Source: an uncultured Aquimarina sp.
GTDB lineage: Bacteria; Bacteroidota; Bacteroidia; Flavobacteriales; Flavobacteriaceae
Direction: 5' to 3'
Assembly (NCBI GenBank): GCA_937958985.1
Contig: CALGLV010000014.1
Coordinates: 1-64,000, forward strand
DNA length: 64,000 bases
The notes beneath the pieces were generated by a model. The model was given only the letters and a program-made list of their open reading frames with translations, was not told where the DNA came from and searched no databases. Positions 7,938-17,354 of this stretch are shown piece by piece; the first letter of the stretch is position 1, and each line of letters begins with the position of its first letter. The position numbers were made by a program, and so were the translations under genes.

Positions 7938-8627
7938 TTAATCTTTAAGGAACTCACTACTTCCATCCAACAATTCAACTTTAAGGCTTTTATCTACCGG
8001 ATTATTAGATAACCATATATTAAAAATTGCCCTTTTAAAGTTTAATTTACCTACGGTACCAATTTTTTTATAATTTATATATAACGACACCCCTAATTCA
8101 GGTTCATAAACCACATCAACTTTATCTCCTATTTTAAGTTCAAGACCATCTATATGAGCTAAAAAACTATCAATTTCTTTTTGTAATTCTTTAACCACTG
8201 ATTGACTGTTGCCATCTTCAAAACCTTTTCTAAATGCTGCAACTAATTTTTTATGAGATACGGCTTTAGATAAAATATCCATTCTCACAATCATCAGCTC
8301 ATTATCAAAAACAATATTATTTGCATTAGTACTTGGATTTTTTAAGTACAATCCGCATGCATAAACATCTATCCAAAGTAACTCTCTTAAACCAGCGCCA
8401 TTAAGTATAAGCTGTTTGTTTTTAAATCTGTAAAGTGCTGGTAGCGCAGTTTTTCCTACTATTTTAGTTTCTAGGTTTAACCTATTAATATCTTCCTTAT
8501 TAATTACCCTTTTTATTTTTTTTATACTTTTTTTGTTAGTGTTTAAATTATTCACTTTACTTATTCGCGTTTGAGCAGTAAAGTTGACGGCCGTACATAC
8601 GGAGATGAAAAAAATTAAATACTTCAT
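7938..8627 (-). CDS. Secreted chalcone-isomerase-like protein
   Basis: This 229-residue protein has a signal peptide (about residues 1-19, ending TAQ) and a domain resembling the bacterial chalcone-isomerase-like family. The segment around WIDVYACGLYL, the region MIVRMDILSKAVS...FRKGFEDG, and the C-terminal FKRAIFNIWLSNNPVD block are characteristic. The bacterial members are exported proteins of unknown function; fatty-acid binding is known for some plant relatives, and no flavonoid chemistry should be assumed. A Lys/Asn-rich linker separates the signal peptide from the domain. It appears monocistronic, with a TATATTTG box on the minus strand at 8704-8711. Confidence 0.75.
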   Translation of the reverse strand: MKYLIFFISVCTAVNFTAQTRISKVNNLNTNKKSIKKIKRVINKEDINRLNLETKIVGKTALPALYRFKNKQLILNGAGLRELLWIDVYACGLYLKNPSTNANNIVFDNELMIVRMDILSKAVSHKKLVAAFRKGFEDGNSQSVVKELQKEIDSFLAHIDGLELKIGDKVDVVYEPELGVSLYINYKKIGTVGKLNFKRAIFNIWLSNNPVDKSLKVELLDGSSEFLKD

Positions 8628-8751
8628 TTTTAGTAGTTTTAGGTTAATACTATTGCTTCATGTTTTTATTGATATACATTAAATTAAACAAAAAAAAATA
8701 CCACAAATATAAAATTTGTAGCATTTTTTTAAATTATTTTCAATAGAGCCT

Positions 8752-9978
8752 TTAAGAAACCAACTCTACATTATCAATATCAACAACTATTTGATTCGCT
8801 ACTAAATCTTCAAAAACTTCACGTTTACGTATTAATTTAGCCTCTCCATTATGCCATAATACTTCTGCTGGTCTGTAGCGTGAATTGTAATTACTTGCCA
8901 TTGAAAAACAATAAGCTCCTGCATTTTTGAAGGATAATATATCTCCTTCAGAAATTTCTGCTATTTGTCGATTTGTACCAAAAGTATCTGTTTCACAAAT
9001 ATACCCTACAACCGAATAGAATCTGTTTCTTCCGCTAGGGTTACTAATATTTTCTATTTGATGGTAAGAATCATAAAACATTGGTCTTATTAAATGATTA
9101 AAACCCGAGTCTACGCCAGCAAAAACCATAGAGGTTGTTTGCTTTACCACGTTAACTTTAGCTAAAAAGGAACCCGACTCACTTACCAAAAATTTACCTG
9201 GCTCAAATCCTAGTTCTAAATCCTTTCCGTACTCTTTACAAAAAGCATTGAAACGAGTAGTAAGTTTCTCTCCTAACTCCTCAATATTGGTTTCAATATC
9301 GCCATCTTTATAAGGTACCTTAAAACCACTACCAAAATCTATAAACTCTAAGTCTTTGAATTTCTTAGCGACATCAAATAATATATCACTAGCTTTTACA
9401 AATACATCGATATCTAGTATGTCACTACCTGTGTGCATGTGCACACCATTAATCTTCATTCCTGTATTTTCTACAATACGAACAATATGTGGCGTTTGGT
9501 GTACCGATATTCCAAATTTAGAATCTATATGACCTACCGATATTTTACTATGCCCACCAGCCATTATATGCGGGTTTATACGCACACAAACTGGGATATT
9601 AGGATGCTTAGCTCCAAACTGTTCTAGTATAGAAAGGTTATCAATATTTATTTGAACACCCAAGGCAGACACTTCTTCTATTTCTCGAAGAGAAACCCCA
9701 TTAGGTGTAAAAATGATGTTTTTTGGATCTACACCAATACTTAAACCCATTTTAACCTCTTGTATCGAAACGGTATCCAATCCCGCTCCTAAAGTTTTCA
9801 TTAACTTCAAAATCGAAAGGTTTGACAATGCCTTTACTGCATAGTTCAACTTAAGCTTTTTTACACCGCTAAAAGCGTTGGTTAAGCGTTGATACTGCGA
9901 TACAATTTTGTCCGAGTCATAAACATATACAGGGCTCCCGTACTGCTCGGCAATAGTTAATAAATCTTTATTTTCCAT
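8752..9978 (-). CDS. lysA: Diaminopimelate decarboxylase
   Basis: This 408-residue PLP enzyme of the alanine-racemase-like fold III group converts meso-diaminopimelate to lysine. The PLP lysine is K49 in NYAVKA. The phosphate-binding Gly-rich loop is FGSGFKVPY, and HMHTGSD and FEPGKFLV follow in order. The active-site CETDTF segment replaces the more common CESxD form, as I would expect in this phylum. Length is normal. It is monocistronic with a TAAATTTG promoter box 55 bases upstream. Confidence 0.95.
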   Translation of the reverse strand: MENKDLLTIAEQYGSPVYVYDSDKIVSQYQRLTNAFSGVKKLKLNYAVKALSNLSILKLMKTLGAGLDTVSIQEVKMGLSIGVDPKNIIFTPNGVSLREIEEVSALGVQINIDNLSILEQFGAKHPNIPVCVRINPHIMAGGHSKISVGHIDSKFGISVHQTPHIVRIVENTGMKINGVHMHTGSDILDIDVFVKASDILFDVAKKFKDLEFIDFGSGFKVPYKDGDIETNIEELGEKLTTRFNAFCKEYGKDLELGFEPGKFLVSESGSFLAKVNVVKQTTSMVFAGVDSGFNHLIRPMFYDSYHQIENISNPSGRNRFYSVVGYICETDTFGTNRQIAEISEGDILSFKNAGAYCFSMASNYNSRYRPAEVLWHNGEAKLIRKREVFEDLVANQIVVDIDNVELVS

Positions 9979-10033
9979 TTTAGATGGCTTAATTAATTTT
10001 AATTTAATGAATTTTTTTATTCAAAAAAGAGTA

Positions 10034-10041
10034 CAAATTTA
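10034..10041 (-). promoter_or_regulatory. -7 element of lysA
   Basis: The minus strand reads TAAATTTG, a full TAnnTTTG match, 55 bases before the lysA start codon. The -33 element is not clear. Confidence 0.45.
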
Positions 10042-10158
10042 CAATTATAATTTTTCTTAAAGAAGTTTCACTTTTAAAATACCTTATTAATAAATATTCT
10101 TACCCAAATTAATACTATCCAATACTATAAATTTAAGATCAAATTAATAAAAATGCAT

Positions 10159-10188
10159 TTTGTCTACAGTCCGAAATCCCTATCTTTA
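10159..10188 (+). promoter_or_regulatory. uvrA promoter placed for a near-leaderless start
   Basis: TTTG (10159-10162), an 18-base spacer and TATCTTTA (10181-10188, one mismatch to TAnnTTTG) lie just before ATG at 10195. With only six bases between the -7 box and that ATG, transcription should begin at or within a few bases of the start codon. The promoter lies inside the longer reading frame from 10153, which argues against that upstream start. Confidence 0.6.
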
Positions 10189-10194
10189 ACGGCT

Positions 10195-13026
10195 ATGCAA
10201 AACACAGAAAACAGCATTGTTGTACAAGGTGCTAGAGCTCACAATCTTAAAAATATTGATGTCGTAATACCACGAGATAAGCTAGTGGTAATTACGGGGC
10301 TTTCAGGGTCTGGAAAATCATCATTGGCTTTTGACACCATATATGCAGAAGGTCAACGAAGGTATATTGAAACTTTTTCGGCATATGCCCGCCAATTTTT
10401 AGGTGGATTGGAGCGTCCTGATGTTGATAAAATTGATGGTCTTTCGCCTGTAATCGCCATTGAACAAAAAACAACTAGTAAAAGTCCTCGAAGTACTGTA
10501 GGTACGATTACTGAAATTTATGATTTTTTACGTTTGTTATTTGCCCGAGGAAGTGATGCCTTTAGTTATGAAACTGGCGAAAAAATGGTAAGCTATTCTG
10601 ATGAACAAATTCAGGATTTAATTACAAAAAATTATACCGGTAAACGAATTAATATTGTAGCACCGGTAGTACGTTCCCGAAAAGGGCATTATAGAGAATT
10701 ATTCGAACAAATTGCCAAGCAAGGTTTTGTAAAGGTTAGAGTTGATGGTGAAATAATAGATATCACCAAAGGCATGAAGCTTGACCGATATAAAAATCAC
10801 GATATTGAAATTGTGATCGATCGCTTACAAGTTTCTGAGGAGGAAGAGCAACAAAAAAGATTACGCGAAAGTATTCAAACCGGGATGTCTCATGGTAACG
10901 ACATTATAATGGTTGTGGAGCATAAAGCTGAAAAAGGGCGCTTTTTTAGTAGAAATTTGATGTGCCCAACTTCGGGTATCTCCTACCCTAACCCGGAACC
11001 CAATAACTTCTCGTTCAACTCGCCTAAAGGTGCCTGTGAAAAATGTAATGGAATTGGTACCGTACATCAAATTAACCTTAAAAAGGTAATTCCTGATGAT
11101 AGTATTTCTATAAAAAATGGAGGTCTTGCTCCCCAAGGTCCTCAAAAAAACAATTGGATATTTAAGCAATTAGAATTAATAGCAATGCGCTACAATTTTG
11201 CTTTGATGGATCCTATTAAAAAAATTCCTAATGAAGCCATGGAGGTAATTCTTTATGGAGGGAAAGAATCTTTTAGCCTTACCAGTAAAGACTTGGGAGT
11301 AAAGCGCAATTATAAAATTGAATTTGAGGGAATTGCTGAATTTATAGAAAGCACCTACAAAAACGGTGATTCTGCAAGTCTTAAACGCTGGGCTTTAGAG
11401 TATATGGACCTAGTTGATTGTAGCTCTTGCCAAGGAACTAGGTTACAAAAAGAAGCGTTACAGTTTAAGGTTAATAATAAAAACATAGCCGAGCTAGCCG
11501 CTATGGATATTGTTGAAATTAAAAACTGGTTTGATAACTTATCTAAAAACCTCAGCAAAAAACAACAAAAAATTGCAGCTGAAATTATAAAAGAAATCAG
11601 TACTCGATTACAATTTTTAATCGATGTCGGACTTACTTACTTATCATTAAACAGAAGCAGTAAATCCTTATCTGGTGGTGAAGCACAACGTATTCGTTTA
11701 GCCACACAAATAGGATCACAACTCGTTGGAGTATTATATATTTTAGATGAACCTAGTATTGGCCTACACCAGCGTGATAACGAAAAACTAATTAATTCTT
11801 TAATTCAATTAAGAGATGTTGGTAACTCGGTAATTGTTGTGGAGCACGACAAAGATATGATTGAACAAGCCGACCATGTAATTGATATTGGACCAAAAGC
11901 AGGTAAGTTTGGAGGCGAAATTATTAGCCAAGGTCACCCTAGAGATTTACATAAAAACAACACCTTAACGGCTGATTACCTAAGCGGAAAAAGAGAAATT
12001 GCTGTTCCTAAAAAAAGAAGAAAAGGAAATGGTAAAAAACTAAAGCTTATCGGAGCTACAGGTAATAATTTAAAAAATGTATCTATAGAGCTTCCTTTAG
12101 GACAAATGATTATAGTTACTGGCGTTTCTGGTAGTGGAAAATCTACACTAATAAACGAAACTCTTTACCCTATTTTAAATGCATATTACTTTAATGGCGT
12201 TAAAGTGCCCATGCCCTACAAAACCATTAAAGGGTTGGATGATTTAGATAAAGTTATTGACATCAACCAGTCACCTATTGGTAGAACACCACGATCTAAC
12301 CCTGCTACTTATACGGGTGTGTTTTCTGAAATCAGAACCTTATTTTCGATGACTCCTGAAGCTTTAATTAGAGGTTATAAACCTGGACGTTTTAGCTTTA
12401 ACGTAAAAGGCGGACGCTGTGAAACTTGTGGCGGTGGTGGCTTAAAGGTTATTGAAATGAATTTCCTTCCCGATGTATATGTGGAATGTGAAACCTGTCA
12501 TGGAAAGCGTTTTAATCGTGAAACTTTAGAAATTAGATACAAAGGAAAATCAATTTCCGATGTTTTAAACATGACCATTAATGATGCTTGCGACTTTTTT
12601 GAAAAAATCCCAAAAATTTATAGAAAAGTTAAAACAATTAAAGATGTTGGTTTGGGCTATATAACCTTAGGGCAACAATCTACTACATTATCTGGCGGTG
12701 AAGCACAGCGTATAAAACTAGCTGCCGAACTTTCAAAACGAGATACTGGCAATACCTTTTATATTTTGGATGAACCTACTACCGGACTCCATTTTGAAGA
12801 TGTTAGGGTGCTTATGGAAGTACTAAACAATTTAGTCGACAAAGGTAATACGGTATTGATTATTGAACATAATATGGACGTAATTAAGTTAGGCGACTAT
12901 ATTATAGATATTGGACCTGAAGGCGGTAAAGGAGGTGGAGCTTTGGTTGCTAAAGGAACTCCTGAACAGATTGTAAAAAATAAAGAAAGCCATACTGCTA
13001 AATTTTTAAAGAAAGAACTATCTTAA
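10195..13026 (+). CDS. uvrA: Excinuclease ABC subunit A
   Basis: This 943-residue damage-sensing ATPase of nucleotide excision repair has two ABC modules. The first has Walker [10 protein letters not shown], signature LSGGEAQRI and Walker [11 protein letters not shown]; the second has GVSGSGKST, a second LSGGEAQRI and [10 protein letters not shown]. The C-terminal zinc module (CETC...CETC, 19 residues between pairs) is intact. The first zinc module is C257-x2-S260 ... C281-x2-C284, so one of four cysteines is serine. The frame extends to an ATG at 10153 (957 residues), but I chose 10195 because a promoter fills the extension and 943 residues fits the family (940 in E. coli). The LOG gene follows after 38 bases. 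Confidence 0.96.
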   Translation: MQNTENSIVVQGARAHNLKNIDVVIPRDKLVVITGLSGSGKSSLAFDTIYAEGQRRYIETFSAYARQFLGGLERPDVDKIDGLSPVIAIEQKTTSKSPRSTVGTITEIYDFLRLLFARGSDAFSYETGEKMVSYSDEQIQDLITKNYTGKRINIVAPVVRSRKGHYRELFEQIAKQGFVKVRVDGEIIDITKGMKLDRYKNHDIEIVIDRLQVSEEEEQQKRLRESIQTGMSHGNDIIMVVEHKAEKGRFFSRNLMCPTSGISYPNPEPNNFSFNSPKGACEKCNGIGTVHQINLKKVIPDDSISIKNGGLAPQGPQKNNWIFKQLELIAMRYNFALMDPIKKIPNEAMEVILYGGKESFSLTSKDLGVKRNYKIEFEGIAEFIESTYKNGDSASLKRWALEYMDLVDCSSCQGTRLQKEALQFKVNNKNIAELAAMDIVEIKNWFDNLSKNLSKKQQKIAAEIIKEISTRLQFLIDVGLTYLSLNRSSKSLSGGEAQRIRLATQIGSQLVGVLYILDEPSIGLHQRDNEKLINSLIQLRDVGNSVIVVEHDKDMIEQADHVIDIGPKAGKFGGEIISQGHPRDLHKNNTLTADYLSGKREIAVPKKRRKGNGKKLKLIGATGNNLKNVSIELPLGQMIIVTGVSGSGKSTLINETLYPILNAYYFNGVKVPMPYKTIKGLDDLDKVIDINQSPIGRTPRSNPATYTGVFSEIRTLFSMTPEALIRGYKPGRFSFNVKGGRCETCGGGGLKVIEMNFLPDVYVECETCHGKRFNRETLEIRYKGKSISDVLNMTINDACDFFEKIPKIYRKVKTIKDVGLGYITLGQQSTTLSGGEAQRIKLAAELSKRDTGNTFYILDEPTTGLHFEDVRVLMEVLNNLVDKGNTVLIIEHNMDVIKLGDYIIDIGPEGGKGGGALVAKGTPEQIVKNKESHTAKFLKKELS

Positions 13027-13064
13027 AAATTAACTATAAAGCTAAAAAAATTAAATATTACTAA

Positions 13065-13754
13065 ATGAAAAAAGGACAATACAGCAAAAGCTGGAATGCA
13101 ATTAAAACTAACGATTCGTGGGCTATTTTTAAAATGATGGGCGAATTAGTAAAAGGGTTTGAACAAATGAGTGAAATAGGTCCTTGTGTATCCATTTTTG
13201 GAAGTGCAAGAACCGATGAAAATCACAAACATTATAAATTAACTGTTGAGATTTCCGAGAAAATTGCAAAGCATGGTTACGGTGTAATTACTGGAGGTGG
13301 ACCAGGAATAATGGAAGCTGGAAACAAAGGTGCTTTTAATGCTGGCGGAACATCTGTAGGTTTAAATATAGATTTACCTTTTGAACAATTTGATAATAAA
13401 TATATAGACCGAGACAAAAATATAAACTTTGACTACTTTTTTGTTCGAAAAGTAATTTTCTTAAAATACTCTCAAGGTATTGTAGCTATGCCTGGTGGTT
13501 TTGGAACTTTAGACGAATTATTTGAAACCATCACTTTGGTTCAAACAAAAAAAATTGACGCATTCCCTATTATACTAGTAGACAGCGGATTTTGGGGTGG
13601 ATTAATTGATTGGATTAAAAAAACACTTTTAGAAGAACACGGAAATATTAGTGCAAAAGATTTAGACCTTATTCATATTGTTGACACTGCAGATGAAGTT
13701 ATTAATATTTTAGATGGTTTTTACGACAAACATAATTTAAGCCCTAATTTTTAA
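13065..13754 (+). CDS. LOG-family Rossmann-fold protein (TIGR00730 type)
   Basis: This 229-residue protein has the two defining motifs of the LOG (lysine-decarboxylase-like) family: GGGPGIMEAGNKGA and MPGGFGTLDELFE. Characterised members release free cytokinin base from cytokinin riboside monophosphate or hydrolyse nucleotide 5'-monophosphates; older annotation as lysine decarboxylase is unsupported. It is cytoplasmic, with no signal peptide. It sits between uvrA and the M1-like/barrel gene, whose start follows after eight bases, so the three genes probably form one transcript. Confidence 0.88.
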   Translation: MKKGQYSKSWNAIKTNDSWAIFKMMGELVKGFEQMSEIGPCVSIFGSARTDENHKHYKLTVEISEKIAKHGYGVITGGGPGIMEAGNKGAFNAGGTSVGLNIDLPFEQFDNKYIDRDKNINFDYFFVRKVIFLKYSQGIVAMPGGFGTLDELFETITLVQTKKIDAFPIILVDSGFWGGLIDWIKKTLLEEHGNISAKDLDLIHIVDTADEVINILDGFYDKHNLSPNF

Positions 13755-13762
13755 AATATATT

Positions 13763-16573
13763 TTGAAAACCCTTTTTAGTATACTTTTTTTAAGCCTATT
13801 CTGTTGGAATACTTTCTTAACAGCTCAAAATCAATCTACTATACAGGTTATTTTAAATGATGCTACCAAAAAATTAGATATAAGTCACCAATTAACATAT
13901 CATAATACTTCAGAAGACACCCTTTCTGAAGTATTTTTTATGGATTGGGCCAACGCGTTTTCCTCTAATAAAACACCTTTAGCTACTCGCTTTAATGAAG
14001 ATTTTAGACGCGCATTTCACTTTGCTAGTGAATACGATCGTGGTTACACAAAAATTCAATCAGTAACCACCAACACGGAGTCTTTACAATGGTTTAGACC
14101 AAAAAATATGCCCGACATTGTAGGTGTAACATTAAAAGAACCACTAAAGCCAAATCAAAAAATTACTTTTGACTTTAAGTATACCGTTAAAATTCCCAAC
14201 GATCGCTTTACTCGATTTGGCTTTTCAAAAAAAGATTATAAAATTAAATTTTGGCACCTTGCTCCTGCCATTTATAACAAAGGTTGGCAATTATACAGTC
14301 ACAAAAATTTAAATGATTTTGCTTCTCAACTAAGTAATTACAAAATAAAACTTACTACTCCCGAAAGATTTAGAGTAGAAAGTAATTTAACTATTTCTGC
14401 GGTTAACAATACTGCTGCTAGTAATACTATCGATTTAGATGGAAAACACCTATCAAATATTAGATTATTTATAACACTCCAAAATGATACTTTTTCTACT
14501 CGAATAGGAAATACTGTAATAACTTCCGACATTCCTAGAGAAGGTTTAGAAGCTAATGAAGTGGTACAAATAACTACTAAAGTATTTAATTATGTAACCA
14601 AATATTTTGGTGAAATTCCTCAAAGTAAAATATTACTTTCTTATAAAGACTACCTAAAACAACCTGTTTATGGTTTTAACCAATTACCCAAAATATTACG
14701 CCCTTTCAAAAACAATTTTCAATATGAGATAATCACATTAAAGCAATTATTGAATGAAGTTAAAAAAACGGTTTTAGTCTCCAATTTAAGAGAAGAGCAA
14801 TGGGTTTCAGATGCTTTACAGATTTATTTATTAATAAAATATATAGAGGAGTTTTACCCTGAAGAAAAATTCTCGGGTAGGCTAAGTAAAATATTTGGCG
14901 TAAAATGGTTTCATGCTTCAAAATTAAAATTTAATGATCAATATTATATTGGTTACAAAAATACTGCTACGCGTTTTCTAGAACAGCCATTGGGTATGGC
15001 TAAAGATTCTTTAATTAAATTTAATTACAACATCTCTAATCCCTACAAAGCAGGAATGGGACTTCATTACCTAGAAAGCTATTTGGAGGAAGGCACTCTA
15101 GACAAAACTTTAATAGCATTTATTAAGGAAAGTAAACTTAAAACAATTACTGCAAAGGATTTAAACCAAAAACTTGCCGCTAATACTTCTAAAAATATTG
15201 AATGGTTTACCAATGATTTTGTATATAAAGACACCATTACCGACGTAAAAATTAAAAAAATAACAAAAACAAAGGATAGTATTTTTGTTCACCTAAAAAA
15301 CAAAGGAAAAGCTGTACCTGTAAAATTAACTGCTTTAAATAAGGAAAAAGAAATTCGAACTGTTTGGACCCCTACATTTTCTGACACAATTAAAGTAGGA
15401 TTTGCTAAAAAAGAGGCCAACCATTTTGTTTTAGATAAAGAGGAACGCCTTCCTGAATTTAGTAGGCGAAATAACTATTATAAAACAACAGGTTTATTTC
15501 CTAAAAAATTTCAATTCCGACTATTTCAAGATATTGAAAACCCTAAATACACTCAATTTTACACCGTACCTGTATATGATTTTAATGTGTATGATGGGTT
15601 AATTTTTGGAGCTCGATTTTTAAATAAATCGCTAACTCCTCGGAAATTTAATATTGATTTTACCCCTAGCTACGGCTTAAAATCCTCAAAATTACAAGGA
15701 AGTGTAAGCCTTAGGTATACCCAACAATTAAAAAAATATGGTTGGTCTTTTTTAAACTACAGTATAAGTGCCTCAACCTCAAGTTTTGCTCCCGGACTTA
15801 GCTTTACAAGATACACCCCATCAGTAAGTTTATCGTTTCGATCCCCTGATTTAAGAAAAAACATTAGACAAACAATAAATGCCCGATTGGTTTCTATAGA
15901 TAGAGAGCGAGATGCCAATACCGTATTAGAAACACCAAACTACAATGTATTTAACACACGCTATAGTTACTCCGACGATAACTTAACCCATAGGTTAAGT
16001 TTTAATGCCGATTACCAGTTGGCCGAAAATTTTAGTCGTGTTTCTACTACTTTTAACTACCGAAAATTATTCACCAACAATAGGCAAATTAATTTCAGGG
16101 TTTTTGCAGGAGCATTTATTAACAACAACACTAGTGATAGTGGAGATTTTTTTAGTTTTGCACTAGATCGCCCTTCTGATTATTTATTTGATTTTGGTTA
16201 TTTTGCTCGCGACGACAATTCAGGATTAGCTAGTCAGCAATTTATTACGGCCGAAGGTAATTTTAAATCCCGCTTTGTTGATCGTTTTGCGAATCAATGG
16301 ATTACAACCGCTTCTTTTGAAACTAATATTTGGAATTGGATTTTTGTGTACTCCAATGTAGGTGTTATAAAAAGTAAAGGATCAAATGCTAGGGAATTGT
16401 ACGATTCTGGTATCCGCTTAAATTTAGTACAGGATTATTTTGAATTATACTTCCCCATCCAATCTTCCTTAGGTTTTGAACCATCGTTCAGTGATTATGG
16501 AGAACGCATACGTTTTAAAGCTTCCTTTAGCTTAGATACTATTTTGAAACTTTTTACTCGTGAATGGTACTAA
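13763..16573 (+). CDS. M1-peptidase-like protein fused to a C-terminal outer-membrane barrel
   Basis: This 936-residue protein begins with a signal peptide (1-21, ending LTAQ). Residues about 25-480 follow the plan of the M1 aminopeptidase (gluzincin) fold. At the place of HEXXH the sequence is N331-E-V-K-K335, and the WLDEG-like segment reads WVSDAL (347-352), so both zinc histidines are missing. A short beta domain follows. Residues about 590-936 are amphipathic strands ending in the aromatic Tyr936, as in outer-membrane barrels. I infer a non-enzymatic surface or assembly protein. Translation starts at TTG; this is the only start that gives the signal peptide, and it lies eight bases after the LOG gene. 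Confidence 0.7.
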   Translation: MKTLFSILFLSLFCWNTFLTAQNQSTIQVILNDATKKLDISHQLTYHNTSEDTLSEVFFMDWANAFSSNKTPLATRFNEDFRRAFHFASEYDRGYTKIQSVTTNTESLQWFRPKNMPDIVGVTLKEPLKPNQKITFDFKYTVKIPNDRFTRFGFSKKDYKIKFWHLAPAIYNKGWQLYSHKNLNDFASQLSNYKIKLTTPERFRVESNLTISAVNNTAASNTIDLDGKHLSNIRLFITLQNDTFSTRIGNTVITSDIPREGLEANEVVQITTKVFNYVTKYFGEIPQSKILLSYKDYLKQPVYGFNQLPKILRPFKNNFQYEIITLKQLLNEVKKTVLVSNLREEQWVSDALQIYLLIKYIEEFYPEEKFSGRLSKIFGVKWFHASKLKFNDQYYIGYKNTATRFLEQPLGMAKDSLIKFNYNISNPYKAGMGLHYLESYLEEGTLDKTLIAFIKESKLKTITAKDLNQKLAANTSKNIEWFTNDFVYKDTITDVKIKKITKTKDSIFVHLKNKGKAVPVKLTALNKEKEIRTVWTPTFSDTIKVGFAKKEANHFVLDKEERLPEFSRRNNYYKTTGLFPKKFQFRLFQDIENPKYTQFYTVPVYDFNVYDGLIFGARFLNKSLTPRKFNIDFTPSYGLKSSKLQGSVSLRYTQQLKKYGWSFLNYSISASTSSFAPGLSFTRYTPSVSLSFRSPDLRKNIRQTINARLVSIDRERDANTVLETPNYNVFNTRYSYSDDNLTHRLSFNADYQLAENFSRVSTTFNYRKLFTNNRQINFRVFAGAFINNNTSDSGDFFSFALDRPSDYLFDFGYFARDDNSGLASQQFITAEGNFKSRFVDRFANQWITTASFETNIWNWIFVYSNVGVIKSKGSNARELYDSGIRLNLVQDYFELYFPIQSSLGFEPSFSDYGERIRFKASFSLDTILKLFTREWY

Positions 16574-16656
16574 TTTATTGATCAATTAGTTTTTATTGTT
16601 TAGATTGCTTCTCCTTTATATTAAAAATTACATTCATTTACTTTAGTAATTCATAA

Positions 16657-17259
16657 ATGCAAGATGAGGTTTTAAAAAAATATTTACCAAGCCAAGCTGT
16701 AATGCCTATTTTTGAGCTTATTAAATGCAATGGTGTTTATTTAAAAATTGTAAATCAAAGGCAAACCAAACATGGTGATTATAGGAGATTGCCTAGCGGA
16801 GAACATATAATTACTATAAATAATTCGTTAAATAAATACCGCTTTTTAATTACTCTTGTACACGAGGTTGCACATTTAGTTGCTTTTCAAAAATTCGGAC
16901 GGTTAATAAAGCCCCACGGTAAAGAATGGAAATATACCTTTCAAAATCTTATGTTACCTTTTATAAGACCCGAGATTTTTCCATCTACTATTTTACCCCT
17001 TATTGCAAGACATTTTAAAAACCCTACTGCGAGTAGCGATACTGATGCGGCTCTTTCAATTGCATTACAACAATATGATGACACTAAAGATGAAAATTGC
17101 TTTGTATACCAATTAGAGCGAGGTACAAAATTTAGACTCCCTAACGGACAAATTTTCAAAAAAGGATACAGAAAAATTAAACGCTATGAATGCCTCGAAA
17201 TTGCTACTGGCCGTATGTATTTGTTTCAACCTAATGCAAAAGTAGAAGCACTTTCTTAA
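16657..17259 (+). CDS. SprT-like zinc metalloprotease domain protein
   Basis: This 200-residue protein has the SprT-like domain with H69-E-V-A-H73 as the zinc and catalytic motif. A third histidine follows in the PHGKEW segment (about residue 102), as in SprT/Spartan. The C-terminal part resembles the zinc-ribbon-like tail of the family but lacks its paired cysteines (only isolated Cys near 148 and 177). It is cytoplasmic. Spartan relatives digest DNA-protein crosslinks, but the role of bacterial members is largely unknown. It lies 83 bases after the M1-like/barrel gene and may have its own promoter. Confidence 0.85.
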   Translation: MQDEVLKKYLPSQAVMPIFELIKCNGVYLKIVNQRQTKHGDYRRLPSGEHIITINNSLNKYRFLITLVHEVAHLVAFQKFGRLIKPHGKEWKYTFQNLMLPFIRPEIFPSTILPLIARHFKNPTASSDTDAALSIALQQYDDTKDENCFVYQLERGTKFRLPNGQIFKKGYRKIKRYECLEIATGRMYLFQPNAKVEALS

Positions 17260-17354
17260 AAAATTAAAATTAAATATAGCCCTAAATATTTATCGTAAAC
17301 CATGTACTATTTTAATGTAAATTGTACGGTGATAAATTAGATAATAAAAATAAA

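Noticed and set aside
10153-10194. Upstream ATG extending uvrA by 14 residues
   Set aside because: The extension contains a promoter and makes the protein longer than the family norm.
14700-14830. Active zinc aminopeptidase site in the M1-like protein
   Set aside because: The expected HEXXH is NEVKK and no alternative HEXXH occurs in the domain.
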